Source: Hyphomicrobiaceae bacterium
GTDB taxonomy: Bacteria; Pseudomonadota; Alphaproteobacteria; Rhizobiales; Hyphomicrobiaceae
Length of the DNA: 64,000 nucleotides
Assembly: GCA_021730785.1 (NCBI GenBank)
Contig: JAKFWF010000049.1
Location: 62,001-126,000 of the forward strand
Direction: 5' to 3'
Under the pieces are notes generated by a model. That model had not been told where the DNA came from. It was given only the letters and a program-made list of their open reading frames with translations, and did not search any database. Both the position numbers and the translations under genes were made by a program. Below are positions 45,816 through 55,503 of the stretch, in pieces. Numbering within the stretch: the first letter of the stretch is position 1; the number at the start of each line of letters is the position of its first letter.

Positions 45816-48017
45816 TCACATAAAACTATACGGATCCACGTCCACGCTGAGCCGCAGGTCGCCCTTGATCTCGGGCATTTCGGCGAGCCAGGCGCGCAGG
45901 TAACCTTGGATGTCGAGTTCGCGCGGCGCTTTCACCAACAGTCGCCAGCGGAACCGGCCGCGGACGACGAAGATTGGCGCTTCGGCCGGCCCCAGCACTT
46001 CGATGCGTTCGGCGGCAGGCGCACGCCGCGCGATCTCGCGGGCATAGCGCTCGGCCATGTCCTTTTCGCGTGCAGTGACGATGAGTGCGGCCAACCGGCC
46101 ATAGGGCGGCAGCATGCCGAGCTGCCGCTGGCGGATTTCGCTTTCGATGAAGGCGTCGCGATCGCCCGAAATGATCGCCTGCATGACGGGATGTTCGGGC
46201 ATGTGTGTCTGCACGAAGCCGCGACCCTTGGCGAGCGCACGGCCGGCGCGCCCCGTCACCTGGTGCATGAGCTGGAACGAGCGCTCGGCAGCGCGCGGGT
46301 CGGCCTGACCGAGCCCCAGATCGCCATCGACGATGCCGACCAGATTGAGATCGGGAAAGTTATGCCCCTTGGCGACGATCTGTGTGCCGATGATGATGTC
46401 GATCTCGCCCTTCTCGATGCGGTGGATCATCTCGCGCATCTCGATGAGGCCCGGGATCAGGTCGCTCGACAGAAGGGCGAGGCGGGCATCGGGAAAGCGT
46501 TCGGCCACCTCTTCGGCGATGCGCTCGATGCCCGGCCCGCAGGCGACCATGCAGTCGGGCTCGGCGCACTTCGGACACTTCTCGGGGATCGGCAGCATGA
46601 ATCCGCAGTGGTGACAGTTCAGCCGTTTCCTGAACCGATGTTCGACCAGCCACGCCGTACACTGCGGGCACTCGAAGCGATGGCCGCACTTGTTGCACAG
46701 CGTGAGCGGCGCATAACCGCGGCGGTTGAGGTACAGCAGCGACTGCTGGCCGCGGCCGCGCGCTTCCACCATCGCTTGCACCAGCGGCGGCGACAGCCAC
46801 CGCCCGCGATCCGGCGGATGCCGGCGCAGGTCGATCGCCGAGACTTCCGGCATCTCGACGCCGGAGAACCGGCCTGGCAATACGATGTGGCGGTACTTGG
46901 CGGTGCGCGCATTGACGTGACTCTCGATCGATGGCGTGGCGCTCGCCAAAATCACCGGGATTTTGCCGAGATTGCCACGCACCACCGCCATATCGCGCGC
47001 CTGATAGTGCACGCGGTCGTCCTGCTTGAAGCCCGGATCGTGCTCCTCGTCGACGATGATGAGGCCGAGGTTCTCGTAAGGGAGAAACAGCGCCGAGCGG
47101 GCGCCGACCACAACGCGAGCGCCGCCAGTGGCTGCTGCCCGCCAGATGCGCCCGCGCTCTGGCCCGGACAATGCCGAATGCCACTCGACCGGGGCTGCAC
47201 CGAACCGGCGAGTGAAGCGGTCCATGAACTGGCTGGTGAGCGCGATCTCGGGCAGCATGATCACGACCTGCCGGCCTTGCGCGAGGGTGCGGGCGACCGC
47301 CTCGAAGTACACCTCGGTCTTGCCCGAGCCAGTGACGCCATCGAGCAGCGTCACCGAGAAATTGCGGCCATCCACCGCCGCGCGCAGCGTCTCCACGGCC
47401 GGGATCTGGTGCTCGCCGAAGGTTGTTGCAGCAAAGTCGGGGTTGGGGGCGCGGTAGCTGCGTTCCGGGATCAGGACTTCGACCAGCAGGCCCGCCTGCA
47501 CGAGGCCGTCGACAACGCCGCTCGACACGCCAGCTTCGGCCGCGAGTGCGGATTTGGCGCGGATCAAGCCATCGCCGGCTGTTTCCATGGCCTTAAGGCG
47601 GGCCGGCGTCATGCGCGGCGGCAGGTGAGCACCTTCGGCCGCGCGCACGCCGGTGCGCGGCTTCTGCGGCTCGAAGGCGGCCTGCGCGCCCATCATCATG
47701 CGCAACACCATGCCGAGCGGCGACAGCGTGTATTTGGCGATCCACTCGGCGAACCGCATCGACAACTGCGGGAGCGGCGGCACGTCGATGCGCTCGACCA
47801 CCATCTTGAGCTTTTTCACGTTGACCGGCTTGTCGCTGAAGCCGACGACACGGTCCCACACCACGCCGATGCGCGTCTGCGGCCCGAACGGCACCAGGAT
47901 GAAGGCACCCGGCGCAAGGTCAACACCCGGCCGCGCCAGATAGTCGTAGGTCTGATCGAGCGCCACCGGCAACAGCACCGGACTGGTTGCCGGCAGTGCT
48001 TCTGATTCAGCAGACAT
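45816..48017 (-). CDS. priA: Primosomal replication restart helicase
   Basis: Reloads the replicative helicase at collapsed forks. From the ATG at 48017 it has 733 residues: an N-terminal 3'BD domain (VALDQTYDYLARPGVDLAPG), winged helix, helicase with Walker A LLDGVTGSGKTEVYF and DEEHD, and eight zinc-binding Cys (CNKCGHRFECPQC, NCHHCGF, KCPKC), then the C-terminal domain. All key motifs are intact. It converges on the secreted-protein gene and is divergent from tal. Confidence 0.97.
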   Translation of the reverse strand: MSAESEALPATSPVLLPVALDQTYDYLARPGVDLAPGAFILVPFGPQTRIGVVWDRVVGFSDKPVNVKKLKMVVERIDVPPLPQLSMRFAEWIAKYTLSPLGMVLRMMMGAQAAFEPQKPRTGVRAAEGAHLPPRMTPARLKAMETAGDGLIRAKSALAAEAGVSSGVVDGLVQAGLLVEVLIPERSYRAPNPDFAATTFGEHQIPAVETLRAAVDGRNFSVTLLDGVTGSGKTEVYFEAVARTLAQGRQVVIMLPEIALTSQFMDRFTRRFGAAPVEWHSALSGPERGRIWRAAATGGARVVVGARSALFLPYENLGLIIVDEEHDPGFKQDDRVHYQARDMAVVRGNLGKIPVILASATPSIESHVNARTAKYRHIVLPGRFSGVEMPEVSAIDLRRHPPDRGRWLSPPLVQAMVEARGRGQQSLLYLNRRGYAPLTLCNKCGHRFECPQCTAWLVEHRFRKRLNCHHCGFMLPIPEKCPKCAEPDCMVACGPGIERIAEEVAERFPDARLALLSSDLIPGLIEMREMIHRIEKGEIDIIIGTQIVAKGHNFPDLNLVGIVDGDLGLGQADPRAAERSFQLMHQVTGRAGRALAKGRGFVQTHMPEHPVMQAIISGDRDAFIESEIRQRQLGMLPPYGRLAALIVTAREKDMAERYAREIARRAPAAERIEVLGPAEAPIFVVRGRFRWRLLVKAPRELDIQGYLRAWLAEMPEIKGDLRLSVDVDPYSFM

Positions 48018-48130
48018 GTCGAACAGGCTGTTCAAACGAGGGACCAACGGACTAGAAGTGCGAATCACGACTGGCTGAGCCTAAGCCGGCAATTGCGCCG
48101 GGGCTTGGGCGCCATGGGAGGCAGTGCACC

Positions 48131-48784
48131 ATGAAATTCTTCGTCGACACGGCAGACGTGGCGGAAATCGCCGATCTGGCAGCCACCGGCCTGCTCGACG
48201 GCGTCACCACCAACCCCTCTCTCGTGGCCAAGGCCGGGCGCGACTTCAAGACCATTATACGCGAAATCTGCGCGCTCGTGCCGGGGCCGGTCAGCGCCGA
48301 GGTGGCCGCCCTCGACTACGAGGGTATGATCACGGAAGGGCGCACGCTGGCGAAAATCGCCAAGAACGTCACGGTCAAGCTGCCCTTGACCTGGGAAGGC
48401 CTCAAGGCCTGCAAGACGCTGACCGGCGAAGGCACCATGGTCAACGTCACGTTGTGCTTCTCGGCCAACCAGGCGCTGTTGGCGGCCAAGGCCGGCGCGA
48501 CGTTCGTCTCGCCCTTCATCGGCCGCCTCGACGACCAGGGGCTCGAAGGCATGGAGCTGATCTCGGAAATCCGCACGATCTATGACAATTACGAGACCCT
48601 CTCGACCCAGATCCTGGCCGCCTCGATCCGCACCGTGAACCACGTGAAGCAGGCGGCCATGATCGGCGCCGACGTGTCGACCGTGCCGCCGGCGATCCTC
48701 AAGGCCCTGGTCAAGCACCCGCTGACCGACAAAGGCATCGAGACGTTCATGGCCGACTGGAAGAAGACCGGCCAGAAGATCTAA
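48131..48784 (+). CDS. tal: Transaldolase, TalC/MipB (FSA-like) subfamily
   Basis: A 217-residue aldolase of the small transaldolase subfamily. [16 protein letters not shown] and [11 protein letters not shown] begin it; the Schiff-base Lys is in [13 protein letters not shown]; and [26 protein letters not shown] closes the barrel. At the position that distinguishes fructose-6-phosphate aldolase (Gln) from transaldolase (Glu), the sequence VSAEVAAL has Glu, so transaldolase is more likely. The following genes encode gnd and gntK, making a pentose-phosphate theme. Confidence 0.92.
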   Translation: MKFFVDTADVAEIADLAATGLLDGVTTNPSLVAKAGRDFKTIIREICALVPGPVSAEVAALDYEGMITEGRTLAKIAKNVTVKLPLTWEGLKACKTLTGEGTMVNVTLCFSANQALLAAKAGATFVSPFIGRLDDQGLEGMELISEIRTIYDNYETLSTQILAASIRTVNHVKQAAMIGADVSTVPPAILKALVKHPLTDKGIETFMADWKKTGQKI

Positions 48785-48877
48785 GCCCACCTGTCCAGCG
48801 CAAAACCACCTTTGCCGTTGGCGCCGTTGCGACTACCATCGCGCGACAACAACAAACGCATGCAAGGGGATCGGTCC

Positions 48878-49891
48878 ATGAATTCGAAATTTGCAGGCGC
48901 CGCACTGGCGCTGCTGCTGTCGGCCGGGGTGTTCAATCCTGCGCCCGCGCGCGCCGAGGTCGGCGAAGTCATTCTCGCCCAGCAGTTCGGCATCATCTTC
49001 ACGCCGCTGATGGTGATGGAGAGCCAGAAGATGATCGAGAAGCAGGCGGCCGCCCGCGGCATGCCGGACCTCAAGGTCACCTGGAGCCGGCTCGCCGGCC
49101 CCGCCGTGATGGTCGACGCCATGCTGTCGGGCTCGTTGCATTACTCATCGCAGGGCGTGCCCTCGATGATGCTGATGTGGGACCGCACGCGCGGCAACAT
49201 CGGCGTGCGGGCGATCTCCGCCATCAATGACAGCCCGATCTATCTCAACACGCGCAACCCGAACATCAAGTCGCTGAAGGACTTCACCGACAAGGACCGC
49301 ATCGCCATTCCCTCGATCAAGGTCTCGAGCCAGGCGATCTATCTGCACATGGCGGCGGAGAAGGCGTTCGGACCCGGCAAACATACCCAGCTGGATCATC
49401 TGGTGGTGGCGTTGTCTCACCCGGATGCGGTGGCCGCGGTGATGAACCCGAGCGGTGAGATCAACTCGCACTTCGCGACCTCCCCCTTCCACGAGGTGGA
49501 AGTGAAGGCGGGCTTCAAGACGATCCTGTCGTCCTACGAGGCGATCGGCGGCCAGAGCACCATTCTCACGTTCGTCACTACCGACAAGTTCCGCCGCGAG
49601 AACCCCAAGGTCCACGAGATCGTCAAGGCCGCCTTCGACGAGGCCATGGAATACACGAACGCCGACCTGCGACGCGCAGTGCAGGTCTATATCGACGTGT
49701 CGAAGGACAAGAAGAGCACGGTTGACGAACTCTATGCGATCGTCACCCAGCCGGGCTTCGCGTTCTCGAAAAAGCCGTCGACGATCGGCGCGTTCGCGGA
49801 GTTCATGCATCGCACGGGGCTGATCAAGAACAAGCCGGCGTCGTGGACAGACATGTTCTTCGAGGAAGCGCACGCGGCGGGCGGCAATTGA
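48878..49891 (+). CDS. ABC-type substrate-binding protein (NMT1-like), orphan
   Basis: Periplasmic binding protein of 337 residues from the ATG at 48878 (AAGGGG upstream); signal peptide [18 protein letters not shown]. The mature start [27 protein letters not shown] is NMT1-like, with a [13 protein letters not shown] segment and [19 protein letters not shown]. No permease or ATPase is in the neighbourhood, so it depends on genes elsewhere. It lies between tal and gnd, 94 bases after tal. The ligand is unknown. Confidence 0.85.
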   Translation: MNSKFAGAALALLLSAGVFNPAPARAEVGEVILAQQFGIIFTPLMVMESQKMIEKQAAARGMPDLKVTWSRLAGPAVMVDAMLSGSLHYSSQGVPSMMLMWDRTRGNIGVRAISAINDSPIYLNTRNPNIKSLKDFTDKDRIAIPSIKVSSQAIYLHMAAEKAFGPGKHTQLDHLVVALSHPDAVAAVMNPSGEINSHFATSPFHEVEVKAGFKTILSSYEAIGGQSTILTFVTTDKFRRENPKVHEIVKAAFDEAMEYTNADLRRAVQVYIDVSKDKKSTVDELYAIVTQPGFAFSKKPSTIGAFAEFMHRTGLIKNKPASWTDMFFEEAHAAGGN

Positions 49892-49923
49892 CGGCGGCAG
49901 GCGCGCATTGGGAGACGCGACGC

Positions 49924-50904
49924 ATGCAGCTTGGAATGATCGGCCTCGGCCGCATGGGGGGCAACATCGTCCGCCGCCTCCAGCGCGCCGGGCACGGGTG
50001 CGTCGTGTGGGACCGTGATCCGGCACCTGGCCGGGCGTTGGCGGACGAGGGCGCCATTCCAGCCGAAAACCTGGCGGCACTTGTCACAGGGCTTCGCTCG
50101 CCCCGCCACATCTGGATCATGCTGCCGGCGGGCGACGCGACCGAAACCATGATCGCGACGCTCAGCCCCCTGCTGGCGCCGGGCGACACGATCATCGATG
50201 GCGGCAACACGTTCTGGAAGGACGACATCCTGCGGGCGGCACAGCTTCGCGAGCTTGGCCTGCACTATGTCGATGTCGGCACCTCGGGCGGCGTATGGGG
50301 CCTCGAGCGCGGCTACTGCATGATGATCGGCGGCGACAAGGCAACCGTAGACCGCCTCGATCCGATCTTCGCGAGCCTGGCGCCGGGCCGCGGCGATGTG
50401 CCCGCCACGCGCGACCGCCAGGGCCGCGACCCGCGCGTCGAGCAAGGCTACCTCCATGCGGGTCCAAACGGCGCCGGCCACTTCGTCAAGATGATCCACA
50501 ACGGCATCGAGTACGGCATGATGCAGGCCATGGCCGAAGGCTTCGATATCCTCAGCCACGCCGCCTCGCCGAAGCTGCCCGAACACGAGCGCCTCGACCT
50601 CGACGTCGCCGACATCGCCGAGGTGTGGCGCCGCGGCAGCGTGATCACCTCGTGGCTGCTCGATCTGACCGCCGAGGCACTCGCCCGCGATCCAGCGCTC
50701 GCAGCCTTCTCCGGCCATGTGTCCGACTCCGGCGAAGGGCGTTGGACGGTCGAAGCCGCCATCGAGCGCGACGTGCCGGCCGAAGTGCTCACCTCCGCGC
50801 TCTACACACGGTTCCGTTCGCGCCAGGACCACACGTTTGCCGAGAAGATATTGTCCGCCATGCGCAAGGGTTTCGGCGGGCATATCGAGCCCGGCACGTC
50901 GTAG
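49924..50904 (+). CDS. gnd: 6-phosphogluconate dehydrogenase (decarboxylating), short form
   Basis: A 326-residue enzyme starting [19 protein letters not shown] at 49924. The NAD(P) loop is GLGRMG, the [10 protein letters not shown] strand and the catalytic [20 protein letters not shown] with Lys and His are intact. The short length and an Asp after the second strand (VVWDRDP) fit the NAD-preferring GndA type. It makes ribulose 5-phosphate and CO2. gntK follows after 9 bases. Confidence 0.94.
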   Translation: MQLGMIGLGRMGGNIVRRLQRAGHGCVVWDRDPAPGRALADEGAIPAENLAALVTGLRSPRHIWIMLPAGDATETMIATLSPLLAPGDTIIDGGNTFWKDDILRAAQLRELGLHYVDVGTSGGVWGLERGYCMMIGGDKATVDRLDPIFASLAPGRGDVPATRDRQGRDPRVEQGYLHAGPNGAGHFVKMIHNGIEYGMMQAMAEGFDILSHAASPKLPEHERLDLDVADIAEVWRRGSVITSWLLDLTAEALARDPALAAFSGHVSDSGEGRWTVEAAIERDVPAEVLTSALYTRFRSRQDHTFAEKILSAMRKGFGGHIEPGTS

Positions 50905-50913
50905 CGACCGGCC

Positions 50914-51459
50914 ATGATCGAGCCCACGCCCGCTGCCCGCATGCCGACCGCCATCCTGGTGATGGGCGTCTCGGGCTCGGGCAAAAGCACGGCGGGGGAA
51001 AACCTCGCGCAGGAACTCGGCTGGCCGTTCCGCGATGCCGACAGTTTTCACCCGTCAGCCAACGTCGCCAAGATGAGCGCGGGCATTGCGCTCACCGACG
51101 AGGACCGCTGGCCATGGTTGGCTGCCATCGCCGCCTGGATCGACGAGCGCCGCAGCTCTGGCGCGCCCGGCATCGTGTCGTGCTCGGCTCTGAAGCGTGC
51201 CTATCGCCGCGTACTGCTCGACGGCCGCCCCGATGTGCGCCTCGTCTACCTGCAGGGCGACCAGCCGCTGATCGCCGGCCGCATGGGCCGCCGTACCGGC
51301 CACTTCATGCCGCCGACGCTCCTCGCCAGCCAGTTCGCCGCCCTCGAAGAACCTGCCGCCGACGAATGGCCGATCATCGTGCCGATCGAACTGTCGCCCC
51401 GCCGCATCGTCGAGCACATCCTGGCCAGCATGGCCCAGGCCGGACCGTGGGCCGGCTGA
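50914..51459 (+). CDS. gntK: Gluconokinase
   Basis: 181 residues. The P-loop is ILVMGVSGSGKSTAGENLA, with the DADSFHPSANVAKMSAG substrate segment and the GIVSCSALKRAYRR lid, all typical of GntK. The length of 181 is normal. Produces 6-phosphogluconate from gluconate, directly feeding the preceding Gnd. Gene order tal - binding protein - gnd - gntK suggests gluconate catabolism through the pentose phosphate pathway. Confidence 0.95.
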   Translation: MIEPTPAARMPTAILVMGVSGSGKSTAGENLAQELGWPFRDADSFHPSANVAKMSAGIALTDEDRWPWLAAIAAWIDERRSSGAPGIVSCSALKRAYRRVLLDGRPDVRLVYLQGDQPLIAGRMGRRTGHFMPPTLLASQFAALEEPAADEWPIIVPIELSPRRIVEHILASMAQAGPWAG

Positions 51460-51564
51460 GTGGGGGGGCGATCACACTCCGCACGCAGGCACCCTTGGTG
51501 CAATTGATTGCGTGATTGCTGCTTCCCGTGCAAGCTTGGAGAAAATTGTTACGGAGGATATGCC

Positions 51565-52845
51565 ATGGCCCTGACCACACGCCGCCAATTCCTGGCCGGA
51601 GCGAGTGCTGCAGCCGCGCTCGCGGCCACGGGCACGTTGCAGGCGGCCATGGGCCCGAACGACAAGTTCGACCTCCTCATCAAGGGCGGCGACGTCGTCG
51701 ACCCGAGTCAGAACCTGAAGGCCAAACGCGATATCGGCATCCGCTTTGGTGTGATCGAGGCACTCGAAGCAGATATCCCCGCCGCCCGCGCCGACAAGGT
51801 GCTGTCGGCCGCCGGCCGCACGGTGACGCCCGGCCTGATCGACCTGCACAGCCACGTTTTCCCTTATGGCTCCGCGATCGGCATTCCCGCCGACGAGTTG
51901 ATCCCCTTTCAGGCGACCACGACCACGGTCTCGGCCGGCGATGCCGGGGCCAACAACTTCGCGATCTTCCGCCGCGCGATCGCAGCCCAGACCCGCACGC
52001 GCCTCTATGCCTTCGTGCACATCGCCAACCATGGCCTGGCCGGCTTTCCGGTGCCGGAACTCTACAATATCGATTTCGCCCAGGTCGACCTTGCGGCGAA
52101 GGCGATGGCGGAAAATGCCGACATGGTACTCGGCGCCAAGGTGCGGATGTCGGAAAACGTGATCGCCAAGCACGGGCTTGAGCCGTTGAAGCGGGCGATT
52201 CTGGCTTGCGAGCGCGCGGGCACCGGCGGCAAAATCATGTGCCACATCGGCGGCGTCGAGACACCGGAGCTGATGAGCCAGATCCTCGACACGCTGCGAC
52301 CCGGCGACGTGCTGACCCACGCCTTCTCGGGTGCGCCCAATCTCGGCGGCAAGTTCACCAACATCGTGCAGGACGGCAAGATCTTGCCCGCCGCGCTGGA
52401 CGCCAAGAAGCGCGGCGTGATGTTCGATGTGGGCCACGGCGGCGGCTCGTTCGATTATACCGTGTGCGAGGCAGCGATGGCAGCCGGCTGCGGACCCGAT
52501 ACGATCTCGTCGGACGTGCACGTGTTCTCGGCCAACACGCCGGGCATGCCCTATCTGACGTGGGTGATGAGCAAATTCATGAACATGGGGCTGAGTTTCG
52601 AGCAGGTCGTGGCCATGGCGACGAGCGCACCGGCGAAGGTGATCAACCGGCAGGCGAAGCTCGGCACGCTGCAGGTCGGCGCGCCGGCCGATCTCTCGAT
52701 GCTGGAAGTGGTCGAAGGGCCGGTCGAGTTCGTCGATACGCGCAACAACAAGCGCACCGGCAAGATCCACATCAAGCCGACCGGCGTCGTGATCGGCGGT
52801 GTGCCGCACGGTCGCCCCTACCTCGCTCCGTTTGCGGTGCGGTAG
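51565..52845 (+). CDS. Tat-exported amidohydrolase (deacetylase/dihydroorotase-like)
   Basis: 426 residues, start at 51565 with GGAGG upstream. The N-terminus TTRRQFLAGASAAA is a twin-arginine signal, so the enzyme folds in the cytoplasm and is exported. The metal motifs are LIDLHSHVFPYG (HxH), VLGAKVRMS with the bridging Lys, CHIGG, LTHAFSGAP and the Asp in SSDVHVFS. These match the amidohydrolase/deacetylase metallohydrolase group (DUF-type annotated as amidohydrolase/deacetylase). The substrate is unknown. It does not overlap its neighbours. Confidence 0.88.
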   Translation: MALTTRRQFLAGASAAAALAATGTLQAAMGPNDKFDLLIKGGDVVDPSQNLKAKRDIGIRFGVIEALEADIPAARADKVLSAAGRTVTPGLIDLHSHVFPYGSAIGIPADELIPFQATTTTVSAGDAGANNFAIFRRAIAAQTRTRLYAFVHIANHGLAGFPVPELYNIDFAQVDLAAKAMAENADMVLGAKVRMSENVIAKHGLEPLKRAILACERAGTGGKIMCHIGGVETPELMSQILDTLRPGDVLTHAFSGAPNLGGKFTNIVQDGKILPAALDAKKRGVMFDVGHGGGSFDYTVCEAAMAAGCGPDTISSDVHVFSANTPGMPYLTWVMSKFMNMGLSFEQVVAMATSAPAKVINRQAKLGTLQVGAPADLSMLEVVEGPVEFVDTRNNKRTGKIHIKPTGVVIGGVPHGRPYLAPFAVR

Positions 52846-52851
52846 GGCAAC

Positions 52852-53502
52852 TCACCCCAGGCCTGGCTTGGCGCGCGCTGTCGATTGCTTTGCCCTTACC
52901 CGCAGCTCAGCCATTACTTTCGTGGACGCCGCAAGGACCAGCGCGCACAGCGTCACCTTCGACAGGGTTTCCATGGTCCCATCGATCAGGATGCCATGGA
53001 CCACGCTCCCCACGACGAACACGACCGCAAGCACCATATGACCGATGCGCCACGTGTGCGGATTGAGGCGCAGCCGCCGGCGAAGTGCAGCCAAAAGTGC
53101 CGTGCCGAAGACTGCCCACATGGCGATTACGCCCCAGGCGGAGAACGGCGTCGGCGACGTGAAGAGAAGGGCGTCGATCACATCCGGCGAACTGGTGAGC
53201 CAAAGCCCGCCGACGTGGATCACCACCGCCACGACCAGCAGTCCTCCGATCCAGCGATGCAGGCGCCGCACATGAATTGCTGACAGTCCGGGCAGGTAAC
53301 CGCCAATCAGGACGGGCTGAACGAGCATGAGCCCCAGTGCGAAAATCCCTGCGAAGCCCGCGATGATGTAGACCGGATCGCGCCATGCGAGCAGCGGGCT
53401 TGTCGCAGCGGCGGCGATCGGTAACGCAAGGGCGGCCGCGAAGGCGCCCCAGATCAGGGTTCGCCGGGCCACTCCCATTGCCTTGGCAGCCAACTCGGTC
53501 AC
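52852..53502 (-). CDS. Ferric-reductase-like transmembrane protein
   Basis: Membrane protein of 216 residues with six transmembrane helices. Paired His residues suited to bind haem appear in HRWIGGLLVVAVVIHVGG and in GHMVLAVVFVVGSVVHGIL, the pattern of the ferric reductase/YedZ-MsrQ superfamily. It starts within the stop of the adjacent dioxygenase-like gene (ATGA overlap), so the two are co-translated. The electron source and acceptor are unknown. Confidence 0.85.
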   Translation of the reverse strand: MTELAAKAMGVARRTLIWGAFAAALALPIAAAATSPLLAWRDPVYIIAGFAGIFALGLMLVQPVLIGGYLPGLSAIHVRRLHRWIGGLLVVAVVIHVGGLWLTSSPDVIDALLFTSPTPFSAWGVIAMWAVFGTALLAALRRRLRLNPHTWRIGHMVLAVVFVVGSVVHGILIDGTMETLSKVTLCALVLAASTKVMAELRVRAKQSTARAKPGLG

Positions 53503-53987
53503 AGTGGCTGAAGGACGAAGTGCGCCTCGAGGGTGGTGACCTTTGCGCTCGCCATCACGGGACGCAAAAAGACGGTCTTGAAGGCACCACTGTCGTAGGC
53601 GAGATGGCCATGCGGTTGGCCGAAAGCCGGGACGATTTGCGGCATCTCGAGACGGAATACCCCATTCGCATCCGTGAGCGTAGCACCGTGGCTGCGCTGG
53701 TCGCTCTCGGATCCTTCGGTCGTGTGCGCCCAGATTTGGATGCGCTGACCCGCAAGCGGCGCCCCATCGCCGGCGCGGCGTACGGTGCCCGTCATCCAGA
53801 AGCCGCCGCGGCCGATCCGATCAACGATCGGCGCGTCCCGCCGGTAATTATTCGATCCGCCACTCATGGAGGGGGTTGGTGCCAGGTCTTTGGCGCAGGC
53901 GGGCACCAGCAGAGCGGAGCCCCCCGTTGCCAAGACGGAGCCGCCGGCGGCGAGGAGCCATCGGCGGTTGAGCTGGATGGTTGTCAT
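53499..53987 (-). CDS. Exported intradiol-dioxygenase-like protein
   Basis: 162 residues from the ATG at 53987 (GGAGGG upstream). An N-terminal LNRRWLLAAGGSVLATGGSA resembles a twin-arginine signal and may end in a lipobox-like PAC. The core GTVRRAGDGAPLAGQRIQIW, TDANGVFRLEMP and QPHGHLAYD matches the intradiol ring-cleavage dioxygenase fold. The two His of HGH are kept, but the Tyr ligand expected after QIWAHTTEG is absent, so catalysis in the classic way is doubtful. It overlaps the ferric-reductase-like gene by 4 bases. Confidence 0.72.
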   Translation of the reverse strand: MTTIQLNRRWLLAAGGSVLATGGSALLVPACAKDLAPTPSMSGGSNNYRRDAPIVDRIGRGGFWMTGTVRRAGDGAPLAGQRIQIWAHTTEGSESDQRSHGATLTDANGVFRLEMPQIVPAFGQPHGHLAYDSGAFKTVFLRPVMASAKVTTLEAHFVLQPL

Positions 53988-54108
53988 GTGGATCCCTCCC
54001 AAGCGGAGTTTGCGGTTGATCGGCCAACAACATGGCATGGGCGTGACAGACGCGGAACTTTAGCGCGGTTGCGGCCAATTCCAAAACCATGCGCGGCATG
54101 GCCCACTC

Positions 54109-55068
54109 CTACTTCCTGTTCGTCTCGATCGAGTAGATTTCGCGTGGCGGCAAGGCCAGGTCGAACAGCATGCGGATGCCGACCCCGAGCACCAGCAGGG
54201 CCAAGAAAATGCGCAGTTGCTCGGCGTTGAGGTTCTGGCCGAGCCGCACGCCATACTGCGCGCCGATCACGCCGCCGACCATCAGTGGGAAGCCGAGCAG
54301 CAGGTCGACCGAGTGGTTCTGCCACGACTGCAGGACCGTGGTGAAGGCCGTCACGAACATGATTTGAAACACGCTGGTGCCGATCACGATTTTGGTCGGC
54401 ATGCGCAGCAGATAGATTAACGCTGGAACCATGAGAAAGCCGCCGCCGACCCCCATGATCGCGGTCAGCCAGCCCACGAACAGCCCGATCGCTATCGGGG
54501 GAATGGCGCTGATGTACAACTTGGAGGCCGGAAACCGCTGTTTGAAGGGCAGGCGCTGGATCCAGTTGTGGTGGCTGCCGCGGCCCGCGCCGATGGCGTT
54601 GCGGCCGGTTACCGGCAAGTTCCCGCCCGGCTTCAGGCCGGCGTTGCGGCGCCGGCGCAGTGCCTCGATGCTTTCGATCAGCATCAATGTGCCGACGGTG
54701 CCGAGCAGCACAACGTAGATGAATGAGATGAACAGCTCCAACTGGCCGATCGCCTTCAGCCAGCGCTGCATGACGACGCCGAGCAGCGATCCGACGATGC
54801 CGCCGCCCAACAGGATCATCGCCATTTTCACGTCGACGTTGCGGCGGAACCAGTGAGTGGTGGCGCCCGATACGGACGAGGCGGCGACTTGCGCCGCACC
54901 GGTGCCGACCGCGATTGCCGCCGGCACGCCGAGAAAAATCAGCATGGGCGTGACGATGAAGCCGCCGCCGATGCCGAACAGGCCCGACAGTACGCCGACG
55001 GCGAGGCCCATCGCCAGCAGCAGGCCGGCGTTGATCGTCATCTCGGCAACGGGCAGGTAGATCTGCAT
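54109..55068 (-). CDS. TauE/SafE family membrane carrier (long form)
   Basis: 319 residues. The N-terminal repeat GLFGIGGGFIVTPMLIFLGVP and the second repeat AIMGVGGGFLMVPALIYLL mark the family. Between them a longer cytoplasmic loop (RRRRNAGLKPGGNLPV) separates the halves. About eight membrane helices. Organosulfonate or sulfite export is known for relatives. A shorter paralogue is at 13014-13853; an acylating aldehyde dehydrogenase resembling sulfoacetaldehyde dehydrogenase is at 58633. Confidence 0.9.
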   Translation of the reverse strand: MQIYLPVAEMTINAGLLLAMGLAVGVLSGLFGIGGGFIVTPMLIFLGVPAAIAVGTGAAQVAASSVSGATTHWFRRNVDVKMAMILLGGGIVGSLLGVVMQRWLKAIGQLELFISFIYVVLLGTVGTLMLIESIEALRRRRNAGLKPGGNLPVTGRNAIGAGRGSHHNWIQRLPFKQRFPASKLYISAIPPIAIGLFVGWLTAIMGVGGGFLMVPALIYLLRMPTKIVIGTSVFQIMFVTAFTTVLQSWQNHSVDLLLGFPLMVGGVIGAQYGVRLGQNLNAEQLRIFLALLVLGVGIRMLFDLALPPREIYSIETNRK

Positions 55069-55503
55069 TGCGGCGGTCTCAGGCGCGGGGCGGACGGGAT
55101 GTGGGTGGCTAGGAAGATGCAGAAGCTAACATGTCTTTCGGCTGGACGGAGCAGCGAACGCATCGGCGCTTGATCGCACCGCCATCAATGCTTTGCTAGT
55201 GCCATTATTGCTTGGACCCGTTGGTGCCTGACGTGCTGCACACGGTACCGATCTTTACCAACGGGACTGGGCGGGACTGGCGGGGCACCCGGAACAACGC
55301 CAATCCACCATATCCGGCCGGCTCTCCTGCCCTATCGCGTGATGCAGCGCTGCAACCGTGACCTGCGCGCATCAATCACAAGGTAAGGCCACATTCTGCC
55401 GGTTTTCCATGGTCCTGTGCTGAGCTATGGTCCATTTGTCGCGTTGGGGTATTACGGACCCACTGTGCGAGACCGGTGACGATAACAGGATGAGCGGCCC
55501 CCC
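55069..55503. other. Intergenic interval with a short tandem repeat
   Basis: These 435 bases show no credible gene. At about 55260-55285 a tandem CGGGACTGG-type repeat is visible (GGGACTGGGCGGGACTGG). The region is a divergent promoter zone between the TauE/SafE gene and the MotA-like operon. Confidence 0.5.
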
